A stretch of DNA of 64,000 nucleotides from Liquidambar formosana (GCA_039720395.1 CM077823.1:5942909-6006908), one strand, 5' to 3'; positions 8,421-18,435 are shown, counted from the stretch's first letter. Numbers and translations: made by a program. Notes: generated from the sequence alone by a model not told the origin.

Positions 8421-11078
8421 AGGATGGCTACCACGCTACTCCACGATATGATGCATCAGGAGGTAGAGGTGTATGTCGACGATATGATTGTTAAGGCAGA
8501 GACTCGAGAAGGGCATTTAGAGAATCTTAGGAAGTTCTTTGGACGAATCCGGGAATACAGTCTGAGGTTGAATCCACAAAAGTGCACATTCGGGGTCACG
8601 TCAGGGAAGTTGTTGGGATACATTGTGAGTAGCAGGGGCATCGAGGTAGATCCAACGAAGGTCAAAGCAATTTTGGAAATGCCATCACCGAAAACAGAGA
8701 AGGAGATTAGGGGATTTCTGGGGCGATTACAGTACATTAGCCGTTTCATAGCCAAGTTGACCCCCACCTGTGAGCCCATTTTCAAACTGCTTAGGAAAGG
8801 GGAGCCTAAGGAATGGAATGAGCAATGTCAACAAGCTTTCGAAGCCATCAAAAGATATCTCCTGAATCCCCCGGTGCTGGTTCCTCCACGCCCTGGTAAA
8901 CCTTTGTTACTCTACCTGTCCATTTTTGAGGAAGCTTTAGGAAGCATGTTGGCGCAAGAGGATGATCGTGGTATTGAACATGCGATCTATTACCTAAGCA
9001 AGAAGCTGCAAGGTTACGAGGAGAAGTACAATGCGATAGAAAAGTCCTGTTTCGCTTTGGTTTGGGCTGTGCAAAAACTGAGGCACATTCTGCTAAATTT
9101 CGAGGTGTGGATAGTGGCAAGAATGGACCCGCTTAAATACTTGTTTGAGAAACCGGCTTTGAATGGTCGTCTATCTCGGTGGTTGATTTTATTGGCAGAA
9201 TTTGAACTTTTATATGTGACACAAAAGTCTATTAAAGGAGGGGTTGTTGCCGAGTACTGCGCCGAACACCCGATCCTGGGACATGGACTTAACGATGAAT
9301 TTCCCGACGAGAACCTTCTAGTTGTCGAGTGTGATGAGGCGTGGAAGATGTATTTCGATGGGGCTTCGAATCAGTATGGAGATGGGGTAGGGGTTTTGTT
9401 AATAGCTCCTGATGGTTCTCACATGCCGCTGTCGATAAAGTTGAACTTTCAGAACTCCAATAACACAGCAGAATATGAGGCATGTGTCGCTGGGCTAGAA
9501 GCCTTGTTGGCATTGGGAGTCGAAGAAGTGGAGGTATATGGGGATTCAGCCTTGGTGATATCTCAAGTACAGAGGATATGGAGAACCCGAGAAGAACACC
9601 TGAAGCCTTACCAAGGCTACCTAGAGAGACTGACCCAGAGATTCCGGAAAATAACTTTCACGCCCTTACCCCGAGCTCACAACCAATTCGCCGACGCATT
9701 GGCTACCTTGGCTTCCATGATTCAAATGCCCGCTGGAACCCAGATAGAGCCATTGACCGTCCAACAGAAGTTCAGACCCGCACATGAAGAGGGGATTTTG
9801 GTAATTGACGGAGAGCCAGATGATGGGCACCCTTGGTACTTTGACGTTTGGAACCTCTTGGAAAAAGGAGAATACCCGGAAAATGCCAATAAGAAGGATC
9901 GTAGGGCATTAAGGCTGTTCGCCACGCAGTTTATCATCTGCGGAGGGAAATTATTCAAAAGGTCCTATGATGGGATACACCTTCTTTGCGTAGATCGCCG
10001 CATGGGAGAAACACTCATGAGGGAAGTGCATGAAGGGGAGTGTGGGTCACACATGAATGGGAGGATGTTGGTTAAGAAGCTGCTAAGGTTGGGGTATTAC
10101 TGGACAACTATGGAAACTGACTGCGTGCAGTACGTCAGAAAGTGCTATCAATGCCAAGTGTACGCCAGTGCAAACTACATGCCGCCGGTGGAGTTGCATC
10201 AACTGGCATCTCCCTGGCCATTTTCAGTATGGGGAATAGACATCATCGGAGAGATTAAGCCATCTGCAACTGGTGGATATAAATATATCCTGGTAGCAAT
10301 CGATTATTTTACCAAATGGGTGGAAGCGGCGGCATATGTAGAATTGAAATCGAAACATGTGGCCAAGTTCGTCGAAACCAACATAATCTGCCGGTACGGA
10401 GTACCCCATGAGATTATTTCAGATAATGGAACGCACTTTGAAGATGAGGTCAAGAAGTTGTTCACAAAATTCGGTATCCAGCATCACAAATCTTCACCCT
10501 ACAGGCCCCAGACTAATGGAGCTGTGGAGGCTGCCAACAAGAATGTCAAAACCATCCTCAGTAAGACGGCAGTAACCTACAAGGATTGGGTGGAGAAGCT
10601 TCCTTATGCATTATGGGGATATCGGACGTCCGTGAGAACTTCCACAGGTGCTACGCCCTATTCATTGGTATACGGAATGGAAGCCGTATTACCCGTGGAG
10701 CTAGAAGTACAGTCTCTTAGGGTTGCGTTGGAAAGTCAGATTCCAGAGGTAGAATGGGCAAGGGAGCGGTATGAACAGCTGGCGCTATTGGAGGAAAGAA
10801 GACTCAAGGCATTGTACCATGTGCAAGGTTATCAACGACGAATAGCTCGGGCTTTCAATAAAAGGGTCAGACCGCGGAACTTGAAGGAAGGGGACTTGGT
10901 TCTTAAGGAATTTAGAGCACCTGTGTTCGATCCTCGAGGGAAATTCAAGCCCAATTGGGTGGGGCCCTACGTCGTCAAGACAATTTACCCGGGTGGTGCT
11001 GTCAAGTTAATGGATGGTGATGGGAACGAGTTGGTGAATCCAGTGAATATGGACAGACTCCGTAAATATTATGTGTAG
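8421..11078 (+). CDS. Pol continuation: RT (YVDD), RNase H, second RNase H, integrase
   Basis: The same frame as the upstream part, uninterrupted to TAG at 11076-11078. RT continues with EVYVDDMIVKA (catalytic YVDD). The pol-type RNase H follows at about 8800-9250 (YYLSKKLQGYEEKYNAIEK region). A second, archaeal-type RNase H at about 9345-9720 shows YFDGASN, NNTAEYEA and YGDSALV with its acidic residues. Integrase has a degenerate zinc-binding part (RKCYQCQ near 10140) and the catalytic D (WGIDIIG), D (ISDNGTHF) and E (GAVEAANKN). The tail near NPVNMDRLRKYYV matches typical gypsy C-termini and no chromodomain is evident. As placed it lacks its own start and would need readthrough. Confidence 0.93.
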   Translation, partial: RMATTLLHDMMHQEVEVYVDDMIVKAETREGHLENLRKFFGRIREYSLRLNPQKCTFGVTSGKLLGYIVSSRGIEVDPTKVKAILEMPSPKTEKEIRGFLGRLQYISRFIAKLTPTCEPIFKLLRKGEPKEWNEQCQQAFEAIKRYLLNPPVLVPPRPGKPLLLYLSIFEEALGSMLAQEDDRGIEHAIYYLSKKLQGYEEKYNAIEKSCFALVWAVQKLRHILLNFEVWIVARMDPLKYLFEKPALNGRLSRWLILLAEFELLYVTQKSIKGGVVAEYCAEHPILGHGLNDEFPDENLLVVECDEAWKMYFDGASNQYGDGVGVLLIAPDGSHMPLSIKLNFQNSNNTAEYEACVAGLEALLALGVEEVEVYGDSALVISQVQRIWRTREEHLKPYQGYLERLTQRFRKITFTPLPRAHNQFADALATLASMIQMPAGTQIEPLTVQQKFRPAHEEGILVIDGEPDDGHPWYFDVWNLLEKGEYPENANKKDRRALRLFATQFIICGGKLFKRSYDGIHLLCVDRRMGETLMREVHEGECGSHMNGRMLVKKLLRLGYYWTTMETDCVQYVRKCYQCQVYASANYMPPVELHQLASPWPFSVWGIDIIGEIKPSATGGYKYILVAIDYFTKWVEAAAYVELKSKHVAKFVETNIICRYGVPHEIISDNGTHFEDEVKKLFTKFGIQHHKSSPYRPQTNGAVEAANKNVKTILSKTAVTYKDWVEKLPYALWGYRTSVRTSTGATPYSLVYGMEAVLPVELEVQSLRVALESQIPEVEWARERYEQLALLEERRLKALYHVQGYQRRIARAFNKRVRPRNLKEGDLVLKEFRAPVFDPRGKFKPNWVGPYVVKTIYPGGAVKLMDGDGNELVNPVNMDRLRKYYV

Positions 11079-11250
11079 GCAGAGTCGTGACAATTTGGCA
11101 AAGTACTCAGTGCTCAAATTAATAATAATAGTTCTTTATTGATTGGGGAAAATCATTACATCTTTTCTGATGCTTATTCATTAACTCATAAGGGATTAAA
11201 AGCAAGTGCATGGGTACAATAGTTGATAGGGGTACGGGGGATAGTCAAGT

Positions 11251-11893
11251 TCATTTCTTCCTCGCCTCTGTTTCGGCCTCCGTTTCCCTTTTCCTCTTGT
11301 TTTCTTCTTCTTCCTTTTCCTCTCTCTCCATGTCAGTAAACAGCCAGTTATAGTAGGACCCGGGGGGGCTAATCACTTCAGAGGGGGTAACAGCCCAATA
11401 CACTGCCTTGCTATACCAGTCACTTTCCACGCGATTCACATGGTTGGGTTTCCAGGGGCAGGTGTAACCAAGGTGACCCCATTTGATCGGATCCTGGCGT
11501 AACCCTTGCTGACGACGGATGCGCATAGGAGAGTAGAAAGAAACCTCCTTGAGACCAATCAGCATGACGCTGTGAGGAAGGATCAGATTTCGAACAGCAT
11601 GAGAGGTCCTCCACCAAGGACAGAGCCAGCGGATGTTGTGGCAGGATATGGATTCTAACAAATCCCGGGCTTGCTCGACGTTCGGGAAGGGTTTGATGAC
11701 CTTCCTGTGACGATAGTGCTGCGGGTGATATGTCCAGATACTCATAGCAGGGTCTTCGACCAGTTTTAGGCGTTCGAACAGCTAAATCTGCATCACAAAA
11801 AGAGTAAAGATGGAAGGGTCAACAGACCATGCACGTACGTACATGGGTTATGCACGTACGTGCATGGACAATGCACGTACGATCATGGCATTG

Positions 11894-11924
<31 letters not shown>

Positions 11925-12616
11925 AGAGAAAAAAAGAGAATGAGGAAAAAATTCCGAGAAAATAAAAGAAGAAGAGAAACCTGTAGAAGGAGGGGGCTGC
12001 CGCCGAAGGAGAAACTGTCGCTTCGCGCCACGCGATCGAGCCCATTCAGAGTATCTGCCAAGACAACCATGCTGGGGTTGAAATCCTTGATTTCCGGGAT
12101 CATGCGCACAATAAAAGTCTCCAAATTCGATGACTCATCTCTGAAAAAGAGGACGGCAAGAGCACAGAAGCACGCCGCGCGCAGGTAATAGACCCGAGCC
12201 TGGCCAGCGAGAGGCATGGGACGGGACATGAAGTATTCAGCGAGTTTCGCCACGTCCACTCTGAAACTCGTAGTCCACCCTTGCACCAGTCGCACAGAAA
12301 GGCCTAGGAACTGGGCCACCTCGGCAGCAGGGACCTTGTCAATCGGGGGAAGGAGCAAGCCGTTGAAGCTAGTCCGCCCTATGATACCGCCAAAATCTTC
12401 GAGTGTGGGGCACAACTCGTTCAGATTGAATCGGAAGACGTGGCGGGTTGGCTTCCAGTATTCTGTAGCAACGAGAAGAAAAGTATAGTTGATTTTCACC
12501 CGACAGTAGTCAAACAAGCACGGGAGGCCGAAAGCTTCTTTGAAATCATCCCGAGCTCGGTTATCAAAGGACAAGAGCCATCGTTTTATGTCTTTGACAA
12601 ACTTAGGGTCTTCCAT
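11251..12616 (-). CDS. Antisense gene B: PMD/DUF7745-like protein, two exons, 388 aa
   Basis: Exon 1 is 12616-11981 (start MEDPKFVKDI, 212 codons) and exon 2 is 11781-11251 (177 codons with stop). The intron is GT...TAG and phase 0. Using the earlier CAG acceptor would create an immediate stop. EYWKPTRHVFRF near residue 52 and the CPTLEDFGGIIG and GGSPLLLQ-LFERL blocks resemble the plant mobile domain/DUF7745 group. Several of those proteins came from transposons, and the host members MAIN and MAIL1 act in silencing. The C-terminus is a highly charged Glu/Lys/Arg tail. A palindrome array lies in the intron and another upstream of a TATA-like site. Exact family needs a profile search; the exon model is inferred from frame continuity. 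Confidence 0.75.
11828..11887. repeat. Palindrome array 3 (three 21-bp units), intron of antisense gene B
   Basis: Cores start at 11831, 11852 and 11873 (21-bp steps). The last unit carries the GATCATG variant as in array 1. A long A run (11894-11921, poly-T on the gene's strand) sits beside it. Confidence 0.9.
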
Positions 12617-12655
12617 CGTAGGATTTCAGTGGAGAAGAACGAAGAAGGGGGCTCG

Positions 12656-12663
12656 TTTTATGC
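12656..12663 (-). promoter_or_regulatory. TATA-like site of antisense gene B
   Basis: CATAAAAC on the minus strand, about 40 bp before the ATG at 12616. That is close for a plant leader, so this is a weak candidate. Array 4 lies 50-140 bp upstream of it. Confidence 0.35.
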
Positions 12664-12713
12664 AGAAAAGTTGCCAAATCAACGAAGTGCGAGAAAAAGG
12701 AAAGAAATGGACC

Positions 12714-12792
12714 CATGATCGTACGAGCATGAGCCATGCACGTACGAGCATGGTCTGTGCACGTACGAGCATGGCCTATGCACGTACGTGCC
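12714..12792. repeat. Palindrome array 4 (four 21-bp units), promoter side of antisense gene B
   Basis: Cores start at 12717, 12738, 12759 and 12780, all 21 bp apart. This is the longest array. The GATC variant is at the low-coordinate end here, reversed relative to arrays 1, 3 and 8. Confidence 0.9.
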
Positions 12793-13014
12793 CAGACCCC
12801 TTTTTTCGTATTTCTCATCCCCTTTTCTCGATTTTATGGTCTTGTTGCTGTCGTGTGAAGCCTTTTGGGGTGATCTCCCTGTATTAAACGGCTTGCTATT
12901 TATCCTAGCGCAATGGAAAAAGAAAAATGGTGAACATAACGACATACAAAAAGGGGGAAAAGGAAAAAAAATATAATAAGCCATGTTTGATGTATCACAG
13001 GAGTAACAGTCATA

Positions 13015-13092
13015 TACAGAAAGGGAAGGAGAAATGAGTACATGTCCAAAATTTACAGAAAGGGAAGGAGAAATGAGTACATGTCCAAAAAT
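13015..13092. repeat. 39-bp tandem duplication in the 3' flank of antisense gene A
   Basis: TACAGAAAGGGAAGGAGAAA starts at 13015, and the same sequence minus its flank recurs 39 bp later. It lies just beyond the stop codon of antisense gene A. Confidence 0.8.
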
Positions 13093-13126
13093 AAATAAGT
13101 ATCCCCAAATATCCGAAACAAATACA

Positions 13127-15163
13127 TCAACGCGGAACATATAATGGGGTCTGGGCAGGAGAGGCTGGCGGGCTATCGTCACCGTCATCACCACCGTCAT
13201 CACCACCATCACCCCCATCGCCGTCATCGCCGTCGCCATCATCCTCGTCAGCCCCGAAGCCATCCCAGTCCTCCCCAGCAGGAGCCTGCTCCGCAATCAC
13301 TAACCTGCGAGAGAGAGACGTGACCATGACCTTCAGGCTCCCCACCATCCGCAAAAGTGTCGAGAACTCCTCACGGGTGAGCTGCGAGTAGAAAAGCAAG
13401 GGGCAATCGTTAGGACATGCATGCTTTATTTGTATATATGCGTAAAAACTAACAAATGCAGGAACTTGGAAACTCACCGGCCTAGTACCCTCAGCCATCG
13501 GGTACCCAATGCACCTGTTCAGCCTGGGGATATCCTCCTCCATGGCTAAATCAGGTGTGACATGGAAAGGCACGCTCCACCCCGGCATGATGGGGGCCAG
13601 TCCAGCTGGCGCATCTGCAGCAGGAGCAGCCTGTGGAAAGAAGTCAAGCACAGTTGGTAAAAAGAAAGCAGAGATGGGAAATTAGCAAGACTCAGAAAAG
13701 GGTATACATACCGGCGCAACAAAGATGCTGCCCATCAACCGCTCCCGCGCAAAAGAGGCATAATCGATCTCCTCGGCAGATAAGCGATCTGTATAAGGGA
13801 TCATGGCCCGCCAGGCAGCCAAGTCACTCGATGTCGCCTCGGCAGGGATGGCGACAAAACGGGGAGGATCTACTGGGACCGGAGGACCACCCGCGCCCAC
13901 ATCAGCAATCTGCCATACCACCCTCTCCGCGAGGTAGAAGGAGCGGACCCCTGGGCACTCGAACACCGTGGATAGGGTGGAGAGTGTCAAGGCAGCAGCA
14001 TCCCACTCAGCAGGGGCGCGTGCGGGGGTGCCCTCCCAGGGGCGCGGGATGATCTGTGGAAAAGCAGTAATAGGGTGAATACATGAGTATAATGCTATCA
14101 ACCGTACCGTTAAAGTGAGATAAAACTTACCCGGTCGACGGTCAGCTCGTCCAGGAAGCGACGGGAGCTCCAATAGTCGTGCTTGTCGACGGGGGAATCT
14201 GGGTTCCCGCGGAAGTACCGACCTGCCCAAAGCTGCGCAAGTAGATATGATAAGAAACCAATATGGAATGACAGTTAAGGAAAAGGAGAAAGGAAACAAA
14301 AGAGGAGGAAAAGGAGGGGATATATACTGCCCAGACCCGCCAGTGGCTAACCATGGACTGGACAGCCATCCGACTCAGCGAGTCCATAGCTGAGATCACG
14401 TGGCCGTACATCGCCGCTCCCCAGTTGAACTCGCGGGCCCTCCCCAAGTCCCTCAGAGCCAGCAACCAGCCAAAAGGGACCGTCTGCGCTGCATTCGGGA
14501 CTAGATAGCCCCCTATCAGAAACAGCAGATACCCGCGCGCCATCCGGATCCGCTGAGCAGCTGTACCCTGCCCCTGGGTGGACATACGGTCATATACATC
14601 CAGGATGAAGATGGAGGCGCTGTCGTACTCAATCCCCAATAACTCCTGGGAGAGTCTCTCCCTCTCACTCTCATCGTGGTCAAAAGGAAGTGGGAGGCCA
14701 TCCATGCGCAGACCCGTGAGGCGGTAGAAGTCGTAGGGAGTCAGGGTCAGCTCCCGACCCGCAATATGGAAAGTATGGGTGGTGTCCCACCATCTCTCAG
14801 CCATACAGTGAACGAAAGCCCGGTCACTATCGTCCACCAATCCCGAGATCACCGTCCCGAAACCGGCACCGGTAACCAGGGCCTTCGTCTCCGCTGTGAG
14901 ACGAGCCCACCACGCCTTCGCGTTCACCACGCCTCCACGGGTGACAGGCAGCTTCGGCAGCTGTTACACAAGGAGAAACCAGGTAAGCACAGCACAGGTA
15001 TGTGTATTTGCAGCAGAATAAAGAGAAAAAAATTCGAAAATAAGGAAGGAAGCACAATAGGCACGTACGTACAGGCCTTAGGCACGTACGTGCATCAGGC
15101 AGGCACGTACGTGTCTGTGACCTTTTTTGCCTCTTTTTAAACCCACCCCACACTCGTTGCACG

Positions 15164-15209
<46 letters not shown>

Positions 15210-15817
15210 CCAAGCACGTACGTGCATCAGGCAGGCACGTACGTGCATCAGGCAGGCACGTACGTACATTAGCCTGTTTGCCCCTTTGATTCCCAGTTAC
15301 ACCCACACGAATCCCTGAGGTTCCAACCCCCTCATGTCTGTTTCAATCCTCGGAGAGGCTCGAATGCGTCCTATTTCACGATCAACTGAAAGGAACTGGG
15401 TTAAGTCCGGATAAAGACACGTGCGTACGCACACGACGCACGTACGGGCATTCGGTACGTACGTACGTGCCTTTAGCTGGGTTTTTTCCAGTTCTTCTTC
15501 CATTTCGGTACCATCCCACCAAATCCCCAGATTTTACCCTCTCACATTCGTTTTCATAAGAACCCAAAGTCAAGGTTTTTGTTTTGATAACCGAAAATGA
15601 AATAAACATTGCGGAAATGAAAACTTACTCGGCCTAGCGCAGCAAGATGGGAGGCGTGCTCGGTGGGACGGAGGAGAATCCCACCCTCACTACGTCGGAG
15701 GCGAGGCTGGGGGCGCCATCTCTGAATCGCAGGCCTCCCTAGCTCGTCGGGGTCCCTCGCCGGTGCGGCACCAGATGTGCTCGCCTTCGCCGACGTGCGC
15801 TGGCGTTTGGGTGCCAT
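13127..15817 (-). CDS. Antisense gene A: plant mobile domain protein, six exons, 557 aa
   Basis: Exons on the minus strand: 15817-15629, 14960-14328, 14232-14131, 14053-13712, 13630-13478 and 13381-13127 (63, 211, 34, 114, 51 and 85 codons). Every intron is GT-AG and phase 0, and no stop interrupts the joined frame. The start is MAPKRQR. The PMD signature is clear: ERWWDTTHTFHIAG near residue 120, then LTPYDFYRLTGLR. The tail is an acidic Asp/Gly stretch of near-repeated GATGAC codons. PMD proteins are known from transposons and from host silencing factors (MAIN, MAIL1). Intron 1 carries three palindrome arrays and the promoter side a fourth. Additional antisense frames are known in Tat relatives such as Grande and Retand. 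The gene is much better preserved than the other genes here. Confidence 0.85.
15060..15115. repeat. Palindrome array 5 (three 21-bp units), intron 1 of antisense gene A
   Basis: Cores start at 15061, 15082 and 15103 (21-bp steps), with AGGC in the spacer of each unit. Confidence 0.9.
15165..15205. repeat. About 41-bp A homopolymer between two palindrome arrays
   Basis: An almost pure A run (poly-T on the gene A strand) inside intron 1, flanked by arrays 5 and 6. A similar run sits next to array 3. Its length is likely unstable or imprecisely assembled. Confidence 0.85.
15212..15270. repeat. Palindrome array 6 (three 21-bp units), intron 1 of antisense gene A
   Basis: Cores start at 15214, 15235 and 15256 (21-bp steps). 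The spacers (ATCAGGCAG) match those of array 5, so the two arrays are duplicates on either side of the A run. Confidence 0.9.
15418..15471. repeat. Palindrome array 7 (degenerate), intron 1 of antisense gene A
   Basis: CGTACG cores at 15424, 15441 and 15458/15462. One step is 21 bp and one is 17 bp, and the last unit is extended to GTACGTACGTACGTGC. It is the only array with irregular spacing. Confidence 0.8.
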
Positions 15818-15920
15818 GGGTATGCTCGGGTGAGATCGAGAAGCAGGAGGTGAGGTTGGGAGGTGTAAAGTCTCTTGGTCTGTAAGAGTGTACGTAAGGA
15901 TTATGGGACGTGGGTGCGAG

Positions 15921-15926
15921 TTTATA
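15921..15926 (-). promoter_or_regulatory. TATA box candidate of antisense gene A
   Basis: On the minus strand it reads GCCTATAAACTC, about 105 bp before the ATG at 15817, a normal plant promoter distance. The context resembles the LTR TATA box (GCCTATAAATACC). Confidence 0.6.
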
Positions 15927-16014
15927 GGCGTTTTCGCGCCTTTTGAACTGCCCCATAACCATGCATTGAAAACGACGCCGTTTAGGGAGTCCCTTTGAAT
16001 ACCCACAAGAACCG

Positions 16015-16075
16015 GATGCACGTACGTGCATTGGGCCTGATCATGCGAGCATGACCGAGGCTCGTGCGATCATGG
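16015..16075. repeat. Palindrome array 8 (one good, two degenerate units), promoter side of antisense gene A
   Basis: Units start at 16018, 16039 and 16060, exactly 21 bp apart. Only the first core is CGTACG; the others read CATGCG and CGTGCG. The terminal GATCATG variant is present. It lies about 90-150 bp upstream of the TATA candidate. Confidence 0.8.
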
Positions 16076-16150
16076 ACTTCAATTGTCGATTTATTTGCGG
16101 TTCGACTCGGTAATCAACCAATCCAAACTCATTTTTGAAATACCCCTCTA

Positions 16151-17300
16151 ATCGATCTGGATTTAATTCAAAATTAAATCAACCCGGATTTAATTGGAAT
16201 TCGAAATTAAATCAACCCGGATTTAATTAGAATTCGAAATTTAATCAACCCGGATTTAATTGGAACTCACCCCGCGAATTTCGATTCGAGACTTAATCGA
16301 TCTGGATTTAATCCGAAATTAAATCAACCCGGATTTAATTGGAATTCGAAATTTAATCCACCCGGATTTAATTGGAATTCACCCCGCGAATTTCGATTCG
16401 AGACTTAATCGATCTGGATTTGATTCGAAATTAAATCAACCCGGATTTAATTGGAATTCGAAATTTAATCAACCCGGATTTAATTGGAATTCACCCCGTG
16501 AATTTCGATTCGAGACTTAATCGATCTGGATTTAATTCGAAATTAAATCAACCCGGGTTTAATTGGAATTCGAAATTTAATCAACCCGGATTTAATTGGA
16601 ATTCACCCCGCGAATTTCGATTCGAGGCTTAATCGATCTGGATTTAATTCGAAATTAAATCAACCCGGATTTAATTGGAATTCGAAATTTAATCAACCCG
16701 GATTTAATTGGAATTCACCCCGCGAATTTCGATTCGAGACTTAATCGATCTGGATTTAATTCGAAATTAAATCAACCCGGATTTAATTAGAATTCGAAAT
16801 TTAATCAACCCGGATTTAATTGGAACTCACCCCGCGAATTTCGATTCGAGACTTAATCGATCTGGATTTAATCCGAAATTAAATCAACCCGGATTTAATT
16901 GGAATTCGAAATTTAATCCACCCGGATTTAATTGGAATTCACCTCGCAAATTTCGATTCGAGACTTAATCGATCTGGATTTGATTCGAAATTAAATCAAC
17001 TCGGATTTAATTGGAATTCGAAATTTAATCAACCCGGATTTAATTGGAATTCACCCCGCGAATTTCGATTCGAGACTTAATCGATCTGGATTTAATTCGA
17101 AATTAAATCAACCCGAATTTAATTGGAATTCGAAATTTAATCAACCCGGATTTAATTGGAATTCACCCCGCGAATTTCGATTCGAGGCTTAATCGATCTG
17201 GATTTAATTCGAAATTAAATCAACCCGGATTTAATTGGAATTCACCCCGCGAATTTCGATTCGAGACTCAATCAACCTGGATTTAATTGGAATTTACCCC
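16151..17300. repeat. 112-bp tandem repeat array with a 560-bp higher-order unit
   Basis: The landmark CACCCCGCGAATTTCGATTC recurs at 16268, 16380, 16492, 16604, 16716, 16828, 16940, 17052 and 17164, all 112 bp apart. A shortened unit is at 17243. Diagnostic variants recur five units apart: AACTCACC at 16268/16828, TCCACCCGG near 16380/16940 and CGAGGCTT near 16604/17164. So a five-unit block duplicated as a whole. Each unit holds smaller AACCCGGATTTAATTGGAAT subrepeats. Tandem repeats before the 3' LTR are characteristic of Tat/Ogre elements and are known to seed satellite DNA. Confidence 0.95.
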
Positions 17301-17548
17301 ACGAACTTCAAAATGCTGGATTCCCCGGAGGCCACGCATTACCTTCCGATTGCCCCGGAAAGGTATCACCATACACTATGAACTACGGTAGGTCTGATCC
17401 TCGTTAAGAGGTACGTAGGAAGTAGGGAACTTCCCCCCGATCCGACCTTTTCATACATGCATTTGCATCATTTAAGGTTTGCATGAGCCAATTGGTCCAA
17501 AATGAGTGTTTCCGGGTCTTTTAATTTTGTTCACTACACGAGCAAAAT
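17301..17548 (+). other. Non-coding segment between the repeat array and the polypurine tract
   Basis: About 250 bp with a short fold-back around TTCCCCGGAGG and GCCCCGGAA. No frame and no palindrome array is seen. Confidence 0.6.
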
Positions 17549-17560
17549 CAAAAGAAGGGG
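17549..17560 (+). other. Polypurine tract
   Basis: AAAAGAAGGGG followed by CAAAC directly before the 3' LTR. It is the expected plus-strand priming site. Confidence 0.85.
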
Positions 17561-17712
17561 CAAACTGTTAACACCCCATTTTGTACCACTTGGCACCTCA
17601 AGCCACTTTCTGAGACCCGATGATGAAGGGCAGTAGCCAACGGACCATCGCAAGCACGCCCGAAGGACTCGCGGAGACACAGCAGGCCTTTGGCCTTGGT
17701 TCAATACCCCAT

Positions 17713-17753
17713 GCAATGCACGTACGTGCATATACCATGCACGTACGATCATG
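17713..17753. repeat. Palindrome array 9 (two units; one lost relative to the 5' LTR)
   Basis: Cores start at 17718 and 17739, still 21 bp apart. The 5' LTR has three units here. The two LTRs were identical at insertion, so the unit was lost (or one gained in the other LTR) afterwards. Confidence 0.9.
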
Positions 17754-18377
17754 ACCTCTCTTTTTGAATTCCATCTCTTCCCCCCGAAATTACTTCTTAC
17801 CTTATACAGCCCCCGCGCTGACAGCTGCTCAGTGGCGGCTGGGAAACCCTAGAAATCCCCGAATTAAACCCTAATCCCCGCCTATAAATACCCTGCTTTC
17901 ATTCAAGAGAGGGGATTGGATTTTGGCTACCAAACGACCATTCTAAAAAATCCGATATTGGCGGTTGTGTCTACGAGAAGTCCGGAGAGTAGGATTGACG
18001 AAGGAACCACTGCTGCTGCCCGCCCTGAGGGTAACGGTTCTTAACCCTCAATTTCGTTTTCCTTCAATGATTTGATAATATTATTTAGGATATTGCATGA
18101 AATGTACATCTTATGCATCTTTTCATTTACTGCCTGAATACATGATGCATTTAGACTCAGCATAAATTCATTTCCACATTCATAGATCTAAAATAGGTTC
18201 TCTGTCATTTCTTTTGCATACGTCGTATCTCGATATTTAGATCTAGATTGTTTTTTATGGCTTCAAAGCATGTTTAGATAGTTTCTGTATATACCCTGAT
18301 CATTCGTAGTGTCACACAGGCATGATAATTGCACAATAGGTTTAGATTTGCATTTTCGCATGGATTTCATTTAGGGT

Positions 18378-18435
18378 ATGCACGTACGTGCCTTGCATAT
18401 GCACGTACGTGCCTTTCATATGCACGTACGTGCAT
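18378..18435. repeat. Palindrome array 10 (three 21-bp units), 3' LTR
   Basis: Cores start at 18380, 18401 and 18422. It is the counterpart of array 2. Confidence 0.9.

Noticed and set aside
16151..17300. The tandem array as a CRISPR or centromeric array
   Set aside because: Units are contiguous with no spacers, and the array lies at the usual Tat/Ogre 3' position. A single element copy is not evidence of a centromere.
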